Shown here: positions 34,697 through 44,819 of the stretch, piece by piece
Numbering within the stretch: the first letter of the stretch is position 1
How the letters are laid out: the number at the start of each line of letters is the position of its first letter
NCBI GenBank assembly: GCA_963753165.1
Contig: CAVWBP010000009.1
Coordinates: 62,001 to 126,000 of the forward strand
From: JAKLQR01 sp963753165
GTDB taxonomy: Bacteria > Nitrospirota > Thermodesulfovibrionia > Thermodesulfovibrionales > SM23-35
Length of the DNA stretch: 64,000 nucleotides
Direction: 5' to 3'
Program-made: the position numbers and the translations under genes
The notes under the pieces: model-generated
What the model saw: only the letters and a program-made list of their open reading frames with translations
The model's database searches: none
Told to the model about the DNA's origin: nothing

Positions 34697-34755
34697 TTTT
34701 CCTCCCGGCAATGAGAAAGACCTCTCAGGACTTCAGGTCCCGTGCTCTCTCAGGG

Positions 34756-35205
34756 TTATAATTTTGTTCTCTTTGGCAGGGGTTCGTTGAACACAAGCCA
34801 GTATAATCCGAGTTGCTTGACCGCATTCATGAACTGGTCGAAATCCACCGGTTTCCTGATATAGCTGTTTGCGCCGAAGGTATATCCGTTGATCACATCC
34901 TGTTCCTCCCGTGAGGAAGTGAGAATAACAACGGGAAGAAGTTTTGTGCGCTCGTCGGCCCTGAGTTTTCTCAGCACCTCAATCCCGTCGATTTTGGGAA
35001 GTTTCAGATCGAGGAGGATAAGCTCGGGCATACCGGCAGTGTCACGTCCTGCATAGGATCCGGTACCGAACAGGAAATCGAGCGCTTCAACGCCGTCACG
35101 CGTAACCACTACCTCATTTGCGATATTGTTCCTCTGCAGCGCCCGGATGGTCAGATCAACATCATCGGGATTGTCTTCAACCAGAAGGATGATTTTTTTG
35201 TTCAT
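34756..35205 (-). CDS. Rcp1-type response regulator
   Basis: A 149-residue receiver-only protein. LLVEDNPDDVDLTIRALQRN, phospho-Asp in LILLDLKLPKIDG, Thr in VILTSSREEQD and Lys in YIRKPVDFDQF match the Rcp1 family, whose partners are phytochrome-like or multi-PAS kinases. It lies 71 bases after the kinase at 35277-38162, its likely cognate. A broken homologue remains at 15920-15975 beside the other kinase of this type. Confidence 0.87.
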   Translation of the reverse strand: MNKKIILLVEDNPDDVDLTIRALQRNNIANEVVVTRDGVEALDFLFGTGSYAGRDTAGMPELILLDLKLPKIDGIEVLRKLRADERTKLLPVVILTSSREEQDVINGYTFGANSYIRKPVDFDQFMNAVKQLGLYWLVFNEPLPKRTKL

Positions 35206-35276
35206 AACGCTCCCCTATACAATAGAAATGATACCAGTATTCTGGAAATAGTCCAGTCTTTTTTGTCTGTCTGAGA

Positions 35277-38162
35277 TCAGGTGCGGTTATGCACTTCCCT
35301 GGAGGGAAGGGTAAAAAAGAAGGCCGCTCCTTTATCGAGAGTCCCTTCTGCCCAGATACGGCCGCCGTGGCGGTTCACAATGCGCTGAACGATTGCAAGC
35401 CCTATTCCGGTGCCGGGGAACTCGTCCTGCAAATGCAGCCGTTGAAATGCTCCGAATAATTTGTCGGAATAGGTCATATCAAAGCCTGCTCCATTATCAC
35501 GCACACAATATGCCTCTTCGCCCCCATGGTCTGCCCTCCCGAATTCTATCCTCGCGTCTTCTGTCTTTCCTGTGAATTTTACTGCGTTTCCAAGGAGGTT
35601 TTCGAACAGAATACGGAGGAGTCCGGCATCTCCGGGGGCAAATATCCCCGGTTGGATATTCCATTCTATCTGCCGTTCCGGCTGCATGTCCCCAAGGTCC
35701 GCAGCAATGGTGTTTGCCAATGCGCTGAGGTCAACCAGCTCATGCCGCATCTCTCTCCGGGAAACCCGCGACAGGCTCAGGAGATCGTCGATCAACTGGC
35801 CCATGCGCTGACTTGCATTTCTCACACGGTGAATGTATTTCCTTCCCTCCTCATCGAGTTTGCCGCTATAGTCCTCCAGCAACATCCGGCTGAAACCGTC
35901 TATGCTCCGCAACGGCGAACGGAGGTCGTGGGAGACTGAATAACTGAATGATTCAAGCTCTTTATTGGCCGCTTCCAGTTCAGCCGTGCGCTCCTGTATC
36001 AGTTCTTCAAGGTGCTCACGGTATCGCTTCAATTCTTCTTCGGCATGTTTCTGCTCCGTAATGTCCCAGAAAATACCCAGGATACCCGTCGTATCGCCTT
36101 GCTCATCTCTCAGCGGCGTTTTCACGGTATAGACAACATATTCTTTCCCTTCGTGTATATATTTCTCCTCGATCGCCTCTGCCCTTCCTGATTTGAGAAT
36201 GCGCCGGTCATCTGCACGGTACTTGTCTGCCAGTTCCTTCGGGAAAAAATCGTAATCTGTTTTTCCGGTGAAGTCATCCGGTGTTATCCCTAAATCCCTT
36301 GCAAAGCTCTGGTTGCATGATACATATACAGAATGGATGTCCTTTGAAAATATTTTCTGTGGAATATTTTCGAGCAGTGTCCGGTATTTTTCCTCGCTTA
36401 TTCTCAGCGATTTTTCCGCCTGCCTGAGGTCCGATATGTCAGTGCCTGTTCCTATGAGAAAATCCCGTTCGTCCATCACGAGATGCAGCCCGGTAAATAA
36501 ATAAGAGGTCTTGCTCCCGTCCTTCGCAAGAAGATGTGCCTCAACCGTCGAATAGCCCTTGATGAAGGCTTGCTGTATCCGCTCTGCTACCAGTTTTTTC
36601 TCTTCTTCAGAAAAGAAATCAAGGGGCTCCATTTTTGAGATTTCTCCCGCAGAATATCCGGTAAATATCTCGTAATTTCTGTTCCATCTCACAAAGCGAC
36701 CGTTTCTGTCAAAGAGATAAAATACCCCCGGCATGCTGTTGATCGCGGTATCCGAAAACTGCTTTTCCCGTATCAGGCTTTCTTCCGCCTGCTTTCGTTC
36801 GGTGGTATCACGGACAATATGCTGATAAAACTTTTTTCCTTCAATTTCTATGACCCGCGCACTTACCTCAGCAGGGAATCTCGTGCCGTCTTTCCTCTGA
36901 TGGATCGTCTCAAAAACCAGTCCGTTCTGCTCCTCTGCCTGTTCCATCTGCTGCTCAAGGAACGGCCGCGTTTCAGGGGATCTCAGGTCTCTCAGGTGCA
37001 ACCGGACTAATTCATCACCGGTATACCCATAAGACAGTGATGCCCGTTCATTCGCCTCAATAATCCTGAGGTTGTTATCTGAGAGCAGAATAATATCATT
37101 CGCATATTTTGTGAGGTACTCGAAATGCTGCAATAAAGCAAGCCGTTTCAATTCTGCTTCATAGCGTTCCTGATAAAAGATAGCGCCCTGGTGCCGCCAG
37201 ATAAGTCCGATAAACCCTCCCGCAGCCAGGATCATGACGCTTACGAGAATGGTCGTGATCCACAGCCGCTGCCGGACCGGGGCATAGATTTCCTCCTGAT
37301 CGACCTTGGCAATAAGAAACCACGGAGAATCCGGTATATGTTTCAAGGCTGCAATTACCGGAACCCCGCGATAGTCATCGCCCTCGACAATTCCTTCCCT
37401 GCCGCGGACAGCCATTGCTGCGGGGAGGTTCTGTTCGGATAGCGGAAACCTGAGCGTAAGCGCGGTATCTTTTCTGTGGCGGAGTTCATTGAGAAATACC
37501 ACGTCACTCCCTTCACGGCGAACCAGGATTGTTTCGGCGCTTTTACTCGGCGTTGGCCATGACTGGAGAAGCGGATAGAGAAACTGAAAAGGATCGACCC
37601 GTAACAGGAGAACCCCTGTCGGTTCACCCCCCGGCTCTCCGGAAACGATTAAAGGAATCACAACGGTGAGACGGATAACATTCTGAATTTTGCTTTTATA
37701 CAGGCTTGAGAATATGATTTTCTTTGTGCGTATTGCCTGGGCAGTGAGCTGTCTTGCATCAGGCCCCAGGACTTCGTTTCCGCCAGGCACCGCAAGCCGG
37801 ATATCCCCCTCAGAATCAAGGAGGACGATGCTTTTATACTGGTAATATTCCTGAAATGATTGAATCCGCAAAAATATCTTCTGTTTCAGTCCAGAATCTT
37901 TTCCCTGAAACCATTCCCGCACATGCAAGGCAAAAAAGGGGTCTTGCGAGAGAATCTCTCCGTCGCCAATCCTTTCCCTGCGCCAGTCGGTGATCTGTTT
38001 CACTTTCAGGTCGGCGATTGCAAGAAGGTCTTCCTGTTTGTCCTTCTGTATGCTCTCCTTTTCCGTATGGTAATAATAATATCCTGCAGCCCATATGTTG
38101 AGGGAGAGCACAAGAAAAGTAAGGAGAAGGTACCAGGGGATTTTCTGCTTACCTTTTTTCAT
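35277..38162 (-). CDS. Membrane sensor histidine kinase with extracytoplasmic and PAS domains
   Basis: A 961-residue kinase. TM1 (about residues 12-30) and TM2 (about 303-325) enclose an extracytoplasmic Cache-like domain of about 270 residues. Three PAS domains follow (YANDIILLSDNN, AINSMPGVFYLFD and LLENIPQKIFSK), then HisKA SVSHDLRSPLRSIDGF and HATPase NLLGNAVKFT with GTGIGLAIV. The ligand is unknown. It heads the minus-strand island and is followed by its likely receiver. Confidence 0.88.
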   Translation of the reverse strand: MKKGKQKIPWYLLLTFLVLSLNIWAAGYYYYHTEKESIQKDKQEDLLAIADLKVKQITDWRRERIGDGEILSQDPFFALHVREWFQGKDSGLKQKIFLRIQSFQEYYQYKSIVLLDSEGDIRLAVPGGNEVLGPDARQLTAQAIRTKKIIFSSLYKSKIQNVIRLTVVIPLIVSGEPGGEPTGVLLLRVDPFQFLYPLLQSWPTPSKSAETILVRREGSDVVFLNELRHRKDTALTLRFPLSEQNLPAAMAVRGREGIVEGDDYRGVPVIAALKHIPDSPWFLIAKVDQEEIYAPVRQRLWITTILVSVMILAAGGFIGLIWRHQGAIFYQERYEAELKRLALLQHFEYLTKYANDIILLSDNNLRIIEANERASLSYGYTGDELVRLHLRDLRSPETRPFLEQQMEQAEEQNGLVFETIHQRKDGTRFPAEVSARVIEIEGKKFYQHIVRDTTERKQAEESLIREKQFSDTAINSMPGVFYLFDRNGRFVRWNRNYEIFTGYSAGEISKMEPLDFFSEEEKKLVAERIQQAFIKGYSTVEAHLLAKDGSKTSYLFTGLHLVMDERDFLIGTGTDISDLRQAEKSLRISEEKYRTLLENIPQKIFSKDIHSVYVSCNQSFARDLGITPDDFTGKTDYDFFPKELADKYRADDRRILKSGRAEAIEEKYIHEGKEYVVYTVKTPLRDEQGDTTGILGIFWDITEQKHAEEELKRYREHLEELIQERTAELEAANKELESFSYSVSHDLRSPLRSIDGFSRMLLEDYSGKLDEEGRKYIHRVRNASQRMGQLIDDLLSLSRVSRREMRHELVDLSALANTIAADLGDMQPERQIEWNIQPGIFAPGDAGLLRILFENLLGNAVKFTGKTEDARIEFGRADHGGEEAYCVRDNGAGFDMTYSDKLFGAFQRLHLQDEFPGTGIGLAIVQRIVNRHGGRIWAEGTLDKGAAFFFTLPSREVHNRT

Positions 38163-38216
38163 ACATCACCTCGCAGATCACCCTCCTGAAAACCGGCAGT
38201 TACAAAAAAACTGTAG

Positions 38217-39608
38217 TTATGACAAGGCTGTCTTGATTCCTCTCACGAGATGCTCAAAATCCTTTTTCATAATAGTCCGCGCATCGAGTATCAGGGCGTC
38301 GTCCTTGATTCGCGCGATGATTGCAGGGTTCCCTTTTCTTAAACGCTCTTCAAATTCGTTCACGGAAATGGTGTCAGACTGAATCGCAACCGCATAGGTA
38401 GGAAGGTCTATTTCCGGCAGGGCGCCGCCTCCCGCTCTTGAGCTATCGGCTATCACTTGTATCACCGCATTTTTTATCTCTTTCTTCAACCGCCCGGCAA
38501 TGGTCTTTGCACGCTTTTTTATCTCGTCAGGTTTCTGGAGGAGCATTCTGAGGGTAGGAATACGATGGATCACCTCTTCTTCGTCAATATATTCCGACAG
38601 GGTCGCTTCAAACCCGGCAAGCGTGAGTTTGTCTATCCGCACTGCTCTCGTGATGGGGTTTTTCTGAATCCGCTCAATTTGTTCTTTCTTGCCGACAATA
38701 ACACCCCCCTGCGGACCGCCGAGCAGTTTGTCCCCGCTGAATGTCGTAAAATCAACACCGGTCTTTACCACCTCCTGCACAGACGGTTCTATATGCACAC
38801 CATACGGCCGCATGTCAATAAGGCTCCCGCTGCCCAGATCGAACATTACCGGGATGTTCCTGTCTTTTCCAAGCTGAACGAGGTCCTCGATAGAAACCTC
38901 ATCCGTAAACCCCATAATCCTGAAATTGGAGCGGTGGATTTTTGCGATAAGCGCAGTATTTTCATTGATCGCCCTCTCATAATCATAGAGGTGTGTCTTG
39001 TTCGTCGTCCCCACCTCCCGGAGAATCGCTCCGCTTGCAGTCATCACATCGGGTATCCGGAACGACCCGCCGATCTCGACAAGCTCGCCCCGCGAGAGGA
39101 TAACTTCTCTGCCTTTCGCAAAGGTGTTGAGGCACAGGAGAACGGCAGCTGCGTTGTTGTTGACGACAAGGGCATCCTCTGCGCCGGTAACCTCCCTGAG
39201 GATCCTCTTCACATGGACATACCGTTTGCCGCGCCTTCCTTCGTCGATATCATATTCAAGGTTGGAATAGCTCTCCGAAACCCTCCTGATATTTTCGAGC
39301 GCCCGTTCGGAAAGCACTGACCGGCCCAGGTTCGTATGGATAACCACACCCGTCGCATTAATCAGCGGCCTGAGGCTGTATGAGGAGAGGGTATCGAGTA
39401 TGCCCTCTATATCAGCGACCATTGTTTCCCCGGAGAGATTAACTGTCTTTCCCTCGATGATGTTTTTCCTTCTGATACTGATCCCTTCACGGATTGCCTG
39501 GAGAACATACCTGCGGGGATAATGTTTCACCCATTCAAGCCCCTGTTCGCTTTTCAGGAACTCATCCACAGAAGGCAGGGTTGATAAAAGTTTTTGCTTT
39601 TCGTTCAT
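38217..39608 (-). CDS. selA: L-seryl-tRNA(Sec) selenium transferase
   Basis: A 463-residue PLP enzyme that turns Ser-tRNA(Sec) into Sec-tRNA(Sec) with selenophosphate. Conserved SelA blocks are NATGVVIHTNLGRS, NNNAAAVLL, GTTNKTHLYDYERAI and FSGDKLLGGPQGG (the PLP lysine, about residue 285). The length is normal. It diverges from purF, with 89 bases between their starts. selB is 2.7 kb away and tRNA-Sec is 14 kb away, so the Sec machinery is spread out. SelD is not in the window. Confidence 0.95.
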   Translation of the reverse strand: MNEKQKLLSTLPSVDEFLKSEQGLEWVKHYPRRYVLQAIREGISIRRKNIIEGKTVNLSGETMVADIEGILDTLSSYSLRPLINATGVVIHTNLGRSVLSERALENIRRVSESYSNLEYDIDEGRRGKRYVHVKRILREVTGAEDALVVNNNAAAVLLCLNTFAKGREVILSRGELVEIGGSFRIPDVMTASGAILREVGTTNKTHLYDYERAINENTALIAKIHRSNFRIMGFTDEVSIEDLVQLGKDRNIPVMFDLGSGSLIDMRPYGVHIEPSVQEVVKTGVDFTTFSGDKLLGGPQGGVIVGKKEQIERIQKNPITRAVRIDKLTLAGFEATLSEYIDEEEVIHRIPTLRMLLQKPDEIKKRAKTIAGRLKKEIKNAVIQVIADSSRAGGGALPEIDLPTYAVAIQSDTISVNEFEERLRKGNPAIIARIKDDALILDARTIMKKDFEHLVRGIKTALS

Positions 39609-39697
39609 GTGTTTTCCTATTATATCAAAACACTCACATCAAAGGATTTCTTTTGCTTAATTTTTGACGCCTCATGATATGTTACAATAAAAAATCT

Positions 39698-41097
39698 ATG
39701 TTCCACGATATCCACGAAGAGTGCGGGGTATTCGGCATATACGGGCATCCCGAGGCTGCCAACCTCACCTATCTCGGGCTCTATGCACTGCAGCATAGAG
39801 GACAGGAGGGCGCGGGAATCTGCTCCTCTGACGGGAGGCAGCTTTTCATCGAAAAATCCATGGGCCTTGTTGCCGACATCTTCAGTGAAAAGAGGCTCAG
39901 GCGTCTTCCCGGCTACATGGCGATAGGGCACAACCGTTATTCTACCGCCGGCAGCAGCGTCCTTAAAAATGTTCAGCCCATTGTTGCGAATTTCGCTCTC
40001 GGAACGCTCGCTATTGCGCACAACGGGAACCTCGTGAGCGCACCTGACCTCAGGGCGTCGCTCGAGGCGCAGGGGGCAATCTTCCAGTCATCTTCGGACA
40101 GTGAAGTGATTGTGCATCTCGTAGCCCAGTCCAAGGGCGCGGATTTCTATGAAAGAGTCGCCCATGCGGTAACCCAGATCAGCGGTTCTTTCAGCATGCT
40201 GATTCTCAGGGAAAAAGAACTCATTGCCGTACGCGATCCCTATGGAGTAAGGCCCCTGAGCCTCGGTATGAAAAACGGCGCGTATGTGGTTGCATCAGAG
40301 ACCTGCGCCTTTGATCTCATCGGAGCGACGTATATCCGTGACATTGAGCCCGGCGAAGTGCTCATCATCAGTGAACGGGGGATTGAATCGCTCAAAATCC
40401 TGCACAGTCAGAGAAAGGCCTTCTGTGTATTTGAGTTCATTTATTTTTCGAGACCTGACAGCAATATCTTCGGCGGACAGAACGTGAACGAAATGAGGAA
40501 AGAATTCGGGAGACAGCTCGCGCGGGAATCCCGCATTGATGCCGACCTTGTCATCCCGGTCCCTGACTCCGGCGTTCCTGCTGCGCTCGGTTTTTCCGAA
40601 GAGAGCGGTATCCCCTTCGACTTCGGGCTGATTAGAAATCATTATGTCGGACGTACGTTCATAGAGCCGAAACACAGCATCCGCCATTTCGGCGTAAAGA
40701 TCAAGCTGAACCCTGTGCGGCAACTCCTCGAAGGGAAACGGCTTATCGTCATCGATGACTCAATTGTACGCGGCACAACAAGCAAAAAGATCGTCAAAAT
40801 GCTCCGGGAAGGAGGACATGCAAAAGAGGTGCACCTGAAAATCAGCTCCCCCCCACCATCGGCCCCTGTTTTTACGGTATCGATACCCCGAACAGAAGTG
40901 AGCTTATCGCCTCCACCCATCTTCTCGATGAGATCAAGAAATATGTAACGGCTGATTCGCTTGCCTATCTCAGTCTCGACGGACTGAAGAAAATCGTGCC
41001 GAACTCGCATAATTTTTGTACCGCCTGTTTTGACTGCGATTATCCCATCAGTTTTCCCGGAGAACATCACAAACAGATGGAATTTCTGTTTAAATAA
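39698..41097 (+). CDS. purF: Amidophosphoribosyltransferase, frameshifted
   Basis: The first committed enzyme of purine synthesis (PRPP + glutamine). A short propeptide MFHDIHEE precedes the catalytic Cys of CGVFGIYGH. LQHRGQEGAGI and the PRPP-binding VIDDSIVRGTTSKKIV are present. Reading stops at 40948 in the given frame, but GPCFYGID...SLAYLSLDGLKKI continues in another frame to 41097. Seven C residues at 40848-40854 would need to be eight, giving SSPPTIGPCFYGID and about 466 residues. ATG 39698 is chosen because the catalytic Cys must lie near the N-terminus. It is probably intact in the organism. Confidence 0.88.
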
Positions 41098-41108
41098 GAA
41101 CCTATCTC

Positions 41109-42233
41109 TTGTTCGAACGTATACTCAGAGACATATTCACAGTAAACCTCGGTGTCAAAAAACACGAACGGGTCCTTGTCTTCAACGACAGGGTATCCGG
41201 GAACGAAGAGGTGCATGAAGCTGATGGGGCAAGAAGAGCAATGCTCAGGAGTCTTGCACTCCTTGCAGCTGAAACAGGAAAGATTTTCTGTAAATCCATC
41301 GTGCATCATGAATATAAGGCTACAGGGAATCACGGCGCTGAACCTCCCCTGAAACTCTGGGAACTCGCCTTCGGAAAAAAGTCTGTTGAACATTTGCAGC
41401 ATGAGCGCCTTCTCCGTCCCCTCCTGAAAAAAACCGCTTCTGATACTGCCATGCAAAAGGCGGAGCAGATCATCAAGCAGTACAAGAACCATACGGTCGA
41501 CTGCGTGGTTGCGCTCTCAAATTTTTCAACGAGTCATACCCGGTTCAGAGACTTCCTCACAAGAGTCTGCGGGTGCAGATATGCGAGCATGCCTCTCTTT
41601 GACGTCTCCATGCTTGAAGGCTCTATGAATATCGACTGGAAGGCACTTGCGAGGATAACGAAAACCCTTGCAGGTATCATAGACAAAGCCGAATATATTC
41701 ATATAAAGACGCCGAACGGAACCTCTCTCTCTCTCTCGAAAAAAGGCAGGAAAGCCATCCCTGATACCGGAATTCTCACCAGGAGGGGCTCCTTTGGGAA
41801 CCTTCCGGCCGGTGAAGTCTATATTGCACCGGTTGAAGGGACAGCAACAGGCAGGTTAGTGCTTGAATGGGCTCCGACCAGACAGTTGCTCTCTCCGATA
41901 ACCCTCCTGATAAAAGACGGTTTTGTTGTTGAGGTAACAGGCGATGAGGTATATGTCACCTATCTCCGCAAGAAGCTTGCCGAAAAAAAGGAGAACGGGA
42001 ATATCGCAGAGCTTGGTATCGGAACAAACAGTGCTGCGAAGCGGCCTGACAATATCCTTGAATCGGAGAAGATACTCGGCACTATCCATATCGCGCTGGG
42101 GGACAACAGTTCCTTCGGCGGAACAGTCAAGACACCGTTTCACCAGGATTTTGTATTTTTTAAACCAACGGTAACCCTTGTGCTTGGAGATGGACGCAAA
42201 CAAATAGTGCTCAGGAACGGGAAATTGCTCTAG
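41109..42233 (+). CDS. M29-family aminopeptidase-like protein
   Basis: A 374-residue protein with the M29 thermophilic aminopeptidase pattern near the C-terminus: GTNSAAKRPDNILESEKILGTIH, HIALGDNSSFGG, and HQDFVFFKPTVTL, where His, Asp and Glu bind metals. The N-terminal part (VNLGVKKHERVLVFNDRVS) also agrees. It starts at TTG 41109, 11 bases after the purF stop, with no clear ribosome-binding site, so it may be translated by coupling. Substrate range is unknown. Confidence 0.75.
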   Translation: MFERILRDIFTVNLGVKKHERVLVFNDRVSGNEEVHEADGARRAMLRSLALLAAETGKIFCKSIVHHEYKATGNHGAEPPLKLWELAFGKKSVEHLQHERLLRPLLKKTASDTAMQKAEQIIKQYKNHTVDCVVALSNFSTSHTRFRDFLTRVCGCRYASMPLFDVSMLEGSMNIDWKALARITKTLAGIIDKAEYIHIKTPNGTSLSLSKKGRKAIPDTGILTRRGSFGNLPAGEVYIAPVEGTATGRLVLEWAPTRQLLSPITLLIKDGFVVEVTGDEVYVTYLRKKLAEKKENGNIAELGIGTNSAAKRPDNILESEKILGTIHIALGDNSSFGGTVKTPFHQDFVFFKPTVTLVLGDGRKQIVLRNGKLL

Positions 42234-42313
42234 GGACAAAACCGGTCAAAAATAATGCCCTGCTCAAGAAAGACTGTTCAGCGTACCACTCTTTCTGCTA
42301 AAATGCACCTGAT

Positions 42314-44194
42314 ATGCGATATATAATCCTTGGCACCGCAGGCCATATCGACCACGGGAAAAGCGCCCTTGTAAAGGCCCTTACGGGAATCGATCCCGAC
42401 AGGCTGAAGGAAGAGAAAGAGCGCGGCATCACGATTGACCTCGGTTTTGCAGACCTTACCTATCCCGATGGTCTCACGGTCGGGATCGTGGATGTTCCCG
42501 GCCATGAAAGACTTGTGAAGAACATGCTCGCCGGCGCCGGTGGCATCGACCTTGTCATTCTCGTTATCGCTGCCGATGAAGGAATCATGCCGCAGAGCCG
42601 TGAACACCTCCACATATGCAATCTCCTGAAAATCAAATCCGGCCTCATCGTTATCACAAAAGCCGATCTTGTAGAAAACGACTGGCTTGCGCTTGTTCAG
42701 GATGAAGCAACAAACTTTGTAAAAGACACTTTCCTCGAAGGCGCTGAGATTATTCCCGTTTCCTCAAAAACTATGATGAACATTGACCTTCTGAAAGAAA
42801 AGATCCATCAGCTTGCGCTTACCGTCGAGCCGAAGCCCACCAAGGGTCTCTTCAGGCTGCCGATTGACAGGGTTTTTACCTTAAAAGGATTCGGGACGGT
42901 AATTACGGGCACAGCCGTCTCCGGAAGTATCTCAGTAAATGACGAGGTAGAAATACTGCCGACGAATATTCAAACCAAGGTCCGGGGGCTTCACAGCCAT
43001 GGCAAAGCAATACAGACAGCCTATGCCGGCCAGCGGGTGGCTATAAATCTGCAGGGAGTTGAAAAAGAGGCGTTGAGGAGGGGAGATGCCGTTGTCGTTC
43101 CGAAACGATTCATTTCCACAAGGAAAATAGACGCAAAGGTTGAATTATTGAAGAATGCTCCGCCCCTGAAGAACAAAAGCCTCGTCCATTTCCACCTCGT
43201 CACCTCAGAGACCATAGCGCGCGTTATCCTGTACGGGAGAAACGAACTGAAAGCAGGGGAGCAGTGTTATTGTCAGTTCAGACTTCAGGAATCTGTCATC
43301 GCCATGTCCGGGGACCGTTATATCATACGAAGGTTTTCTCCGGTCGACACAATCGGCGGCGGGGTAATCATTGATCCCCTCCCTTTCAGAAGAAGCATGA
43401 AAGAAGGTCTCGATGACCTGCAGGTCTTCGAAACAGGCACCCTGTCTGATAAAATCGCCATAAAGGTAAAACGGGCCGGGATATATGGAATCTCTCTGTC
43501 AGTGATAGAAGGCTGGATCCAGGCAGAAATTCCTTCGATCAGGAAATCCGTCTCGCTACTCAAAGAGCGCGACATCCTGAAACAGTTTGAAGACTTTCTT
43601 GTTCATGCCGATATCTTCGATCAAGCGAGAGAAAAAGCCGTTCGCATTCTCTCCGATTTCCACAAGAAAAACCCCCTGAAACCCGGTATGCCCAAGGAGG
43701 AACTCAGGGCCTTGCTGAAGATCGAACCGAGACACTTCGGCAACTTTATCTCTGCGGTAAAGGAAATAGTGATTGACAAGGAATTAGCCCGCCTTGCCAC
43801 ATTCAGGCTTGCATTGTCCCAGGTTGATGAAACAGTCAAAACAAAAATTCTGGAACTTCTTGAAAAATCCGGCTTCCAGCCGCCAACCAGGGAAGAACTC
43901 GGCACGTCGCTGAAGATTGACCAGAAACACCTGACGGATATCCTTAAGCTTATGGCAAAGGAAGGAAGCCTCGTCAGGATCATCGATACGGTCTATGTCA
44001 CTGCTTCCGTGCACCAGAAAATGATCGAGTGCCTGAAGAGCTTCTACTGCAAGAAATCCGATATGACCGTAGCTGAATTCAGGGACATCCTCAACACCAC
44101 ACGTAAATATGCCCTCCCCTTCCTTGAATACCTCGATTCCAATAAAATTACTCTTCGGGTTGGTGACATAAGGAAATTCCTGCTCAAGGAATAA
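42314..44194 (+). CDS. selB: Selenocysteine-specific translation elongation factor
   Basis: A 626-residue GTPase that delivers Sec-tRNA(Sec) to UGA codons beside a SECIS hairpin. GTAGHIDHGKSALVKALTG (residues 6-24) is the P-loop, DVPGHERLVKNML is G3 and VITKADL is G4. EF-Tu-like barrels follow, then the winged-helix repeats that bind SECIS RNA (LLEKSGFQPPTREELG, FRDILNTTRKYALPFLEYLD). The C-terminal RKYALPFLEYLD block is diagnostic of SelB. It is preceded by purF and the aminopeptidase on the same strand. Confidence 0.96.
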   Translation: MRYIILGTAGHIDHGKSALVKALTGIDPDRLKEEKERGITIDLGFADLTYPDGLTVGIVDVPGHERLVKNMLAGAGGIDLVILVIAADEGIMPQSREHLHICNLLKIKSGLIVITKADLVENDWLALVQDEATNFVKDTFLEGAEIIPVSSKTMMNIDLLKEKIHQLALTVEPKPTKGLFRLPIDRVFTLKGFGTVITGTAVSGSISVNDEVEILPTNIQTKVRGLHSHGKAIQTAYAGQRVAINLQGVEKEALRRGDAVVVPKRFISTRKIDAKVELLKNAPPLKNKSLVHFHLVTSETIARVILYGRNELKAGEQCYCQFRLQESVIAMSGDRYIIRRFSPVDTIGGGVIIDPLPFRRSMKEGLDDLQVFETGTLSDKIAIKVKRAGIYGISLSVIEGWIQAEIPSIRKSVSLLKERDILKQFEDFLVHADIFDQAREKAVRILSDFHKKNPLKPGMPKEELRALLKIEPRHFGNFISAVKEIVIDKELARLATFRLALSQVDETVKTKILELLEKSGFQPPTREELGTSLKIDQKHLTDILKLMAKEGSLVRIIDTVYVTASVHQKMIECLKSFYCKKSDMTVAEFRDILNTTRKYALPFLEYLDSNKITLRVGDIRKFLLKE

Positions 44195-44218
44195 GAAGGG
44201 GTTACCGACTGCCGGTAC

Positions 44219-44716
44219 TCATAGTTTTTCAGCATTCAATAGGTCAGGAAAACGTTTCAGGAGGCAGACTGCATATGCCACGATGCCTTCACCGCTCCCG
44301 ACAAACCCCATCCCTTCGTTCGTCTTGGCTTTGATATTGAGTCGTCCCGGAGGAATGCCCCATCGTGATAATTCCTGTTTCATCAATTCTATATAGGGAG
44401 AAAGTTTCGGTTCTTCAGCGATGACCGTTGTATCGATCCAGGCTACTTCAAAGCTGTTTGCCGTTGTCAGTTCAAGGATATAATGGAGAAATTCGACACT
44501 TGAAGCATCTTTCCATTGCGGATTGGTGTCGGGAAAATGCTGTCCGATGTCTCCGATGCCGAGGGCGCCGATTATTGCATCAATAATCGCATGGCAGAGG
44601 ACATCTGCATCAGAGTGACCGAGCAGTCCCTTCCCATAGGGAATCTTCACCCCTCCTATAATGAGATTTCGTCCCTCAACCAGTCTGTGTGAATCATATC
44701 CGAAACCGATACGCAT
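44219..44716 (-). CDS. ispF: 2-C-methyl-D-erythritol 2,4-cyclodiphosphate synthase
   Basis: A trimeric MEP-pathway enzyme of about 165 residues that cyclises CDP-ME-2-phosphate. The metal-binding DSHR (GFGYDSHRLVEG), GHSDADVLCHAIIDAIIGA and KTNEGMGFVGSGEGI are intact. ATG 44716 keeps the family N-terminus MRIGFGYDSH, and the five extra codons upstream are unlikely to be used. It follows ispD, with which it usually pairs, across an inverted-repeat spacer. Confidence 0.93.
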   Translation of the reverse strand: MRIGFGYDSHRLVEGRNLIIGGVKIPYGKGLLGHSDADVLCHAIIDAIIGALGIGDIGQHFPDTNPQWKDASSVEFLHYILELTTANSFEVAWIDTTVIAEEPKLSPYIELMKQELSRWGIPPGRLNIKAKTNEGMGFVGSGEGIVAYAVCLLKRFPDLLNAEKL

Positions 44717-44732
44717 ACATCTTGCTCCCAAA

Positions 44733-44814
44733 CCCTAAATCCTAATATCTAATCTCTAAATAAAAATGTTTTGAATTTTGTATTCATCCATTCTGAGACT
44801 TTGTTTAGGATTTA
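44733..44814. repeat. Intergenic inverted repeat between ispD and ispF
   Basis: CCCTAAATCCTAA at the left faces TTTAGGATTTAG at the right, with further weaker pairing into the 3' end of ispD. It may form a hairpin between the two cotranscribed genes. Confidence 0.4.
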
Positions 44815-44819
44815 GAACA

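Noticed and set aside
38457..39320. Plus-strand open frame (287 codons) opposite selA
   Set aside because: It is a shadow of selA, whose frame has clear family motifs.
39698..39715. GTTCCACG at the purF start as a third parS site
   Set aside because: Only the left half matches; the right half (ATATCCACG) is not the inverted complement.
40848..40854. Programmed frameshift in purF
   Set aside because: No known purF recoding exists, and a single C in a long C-run explains it better.
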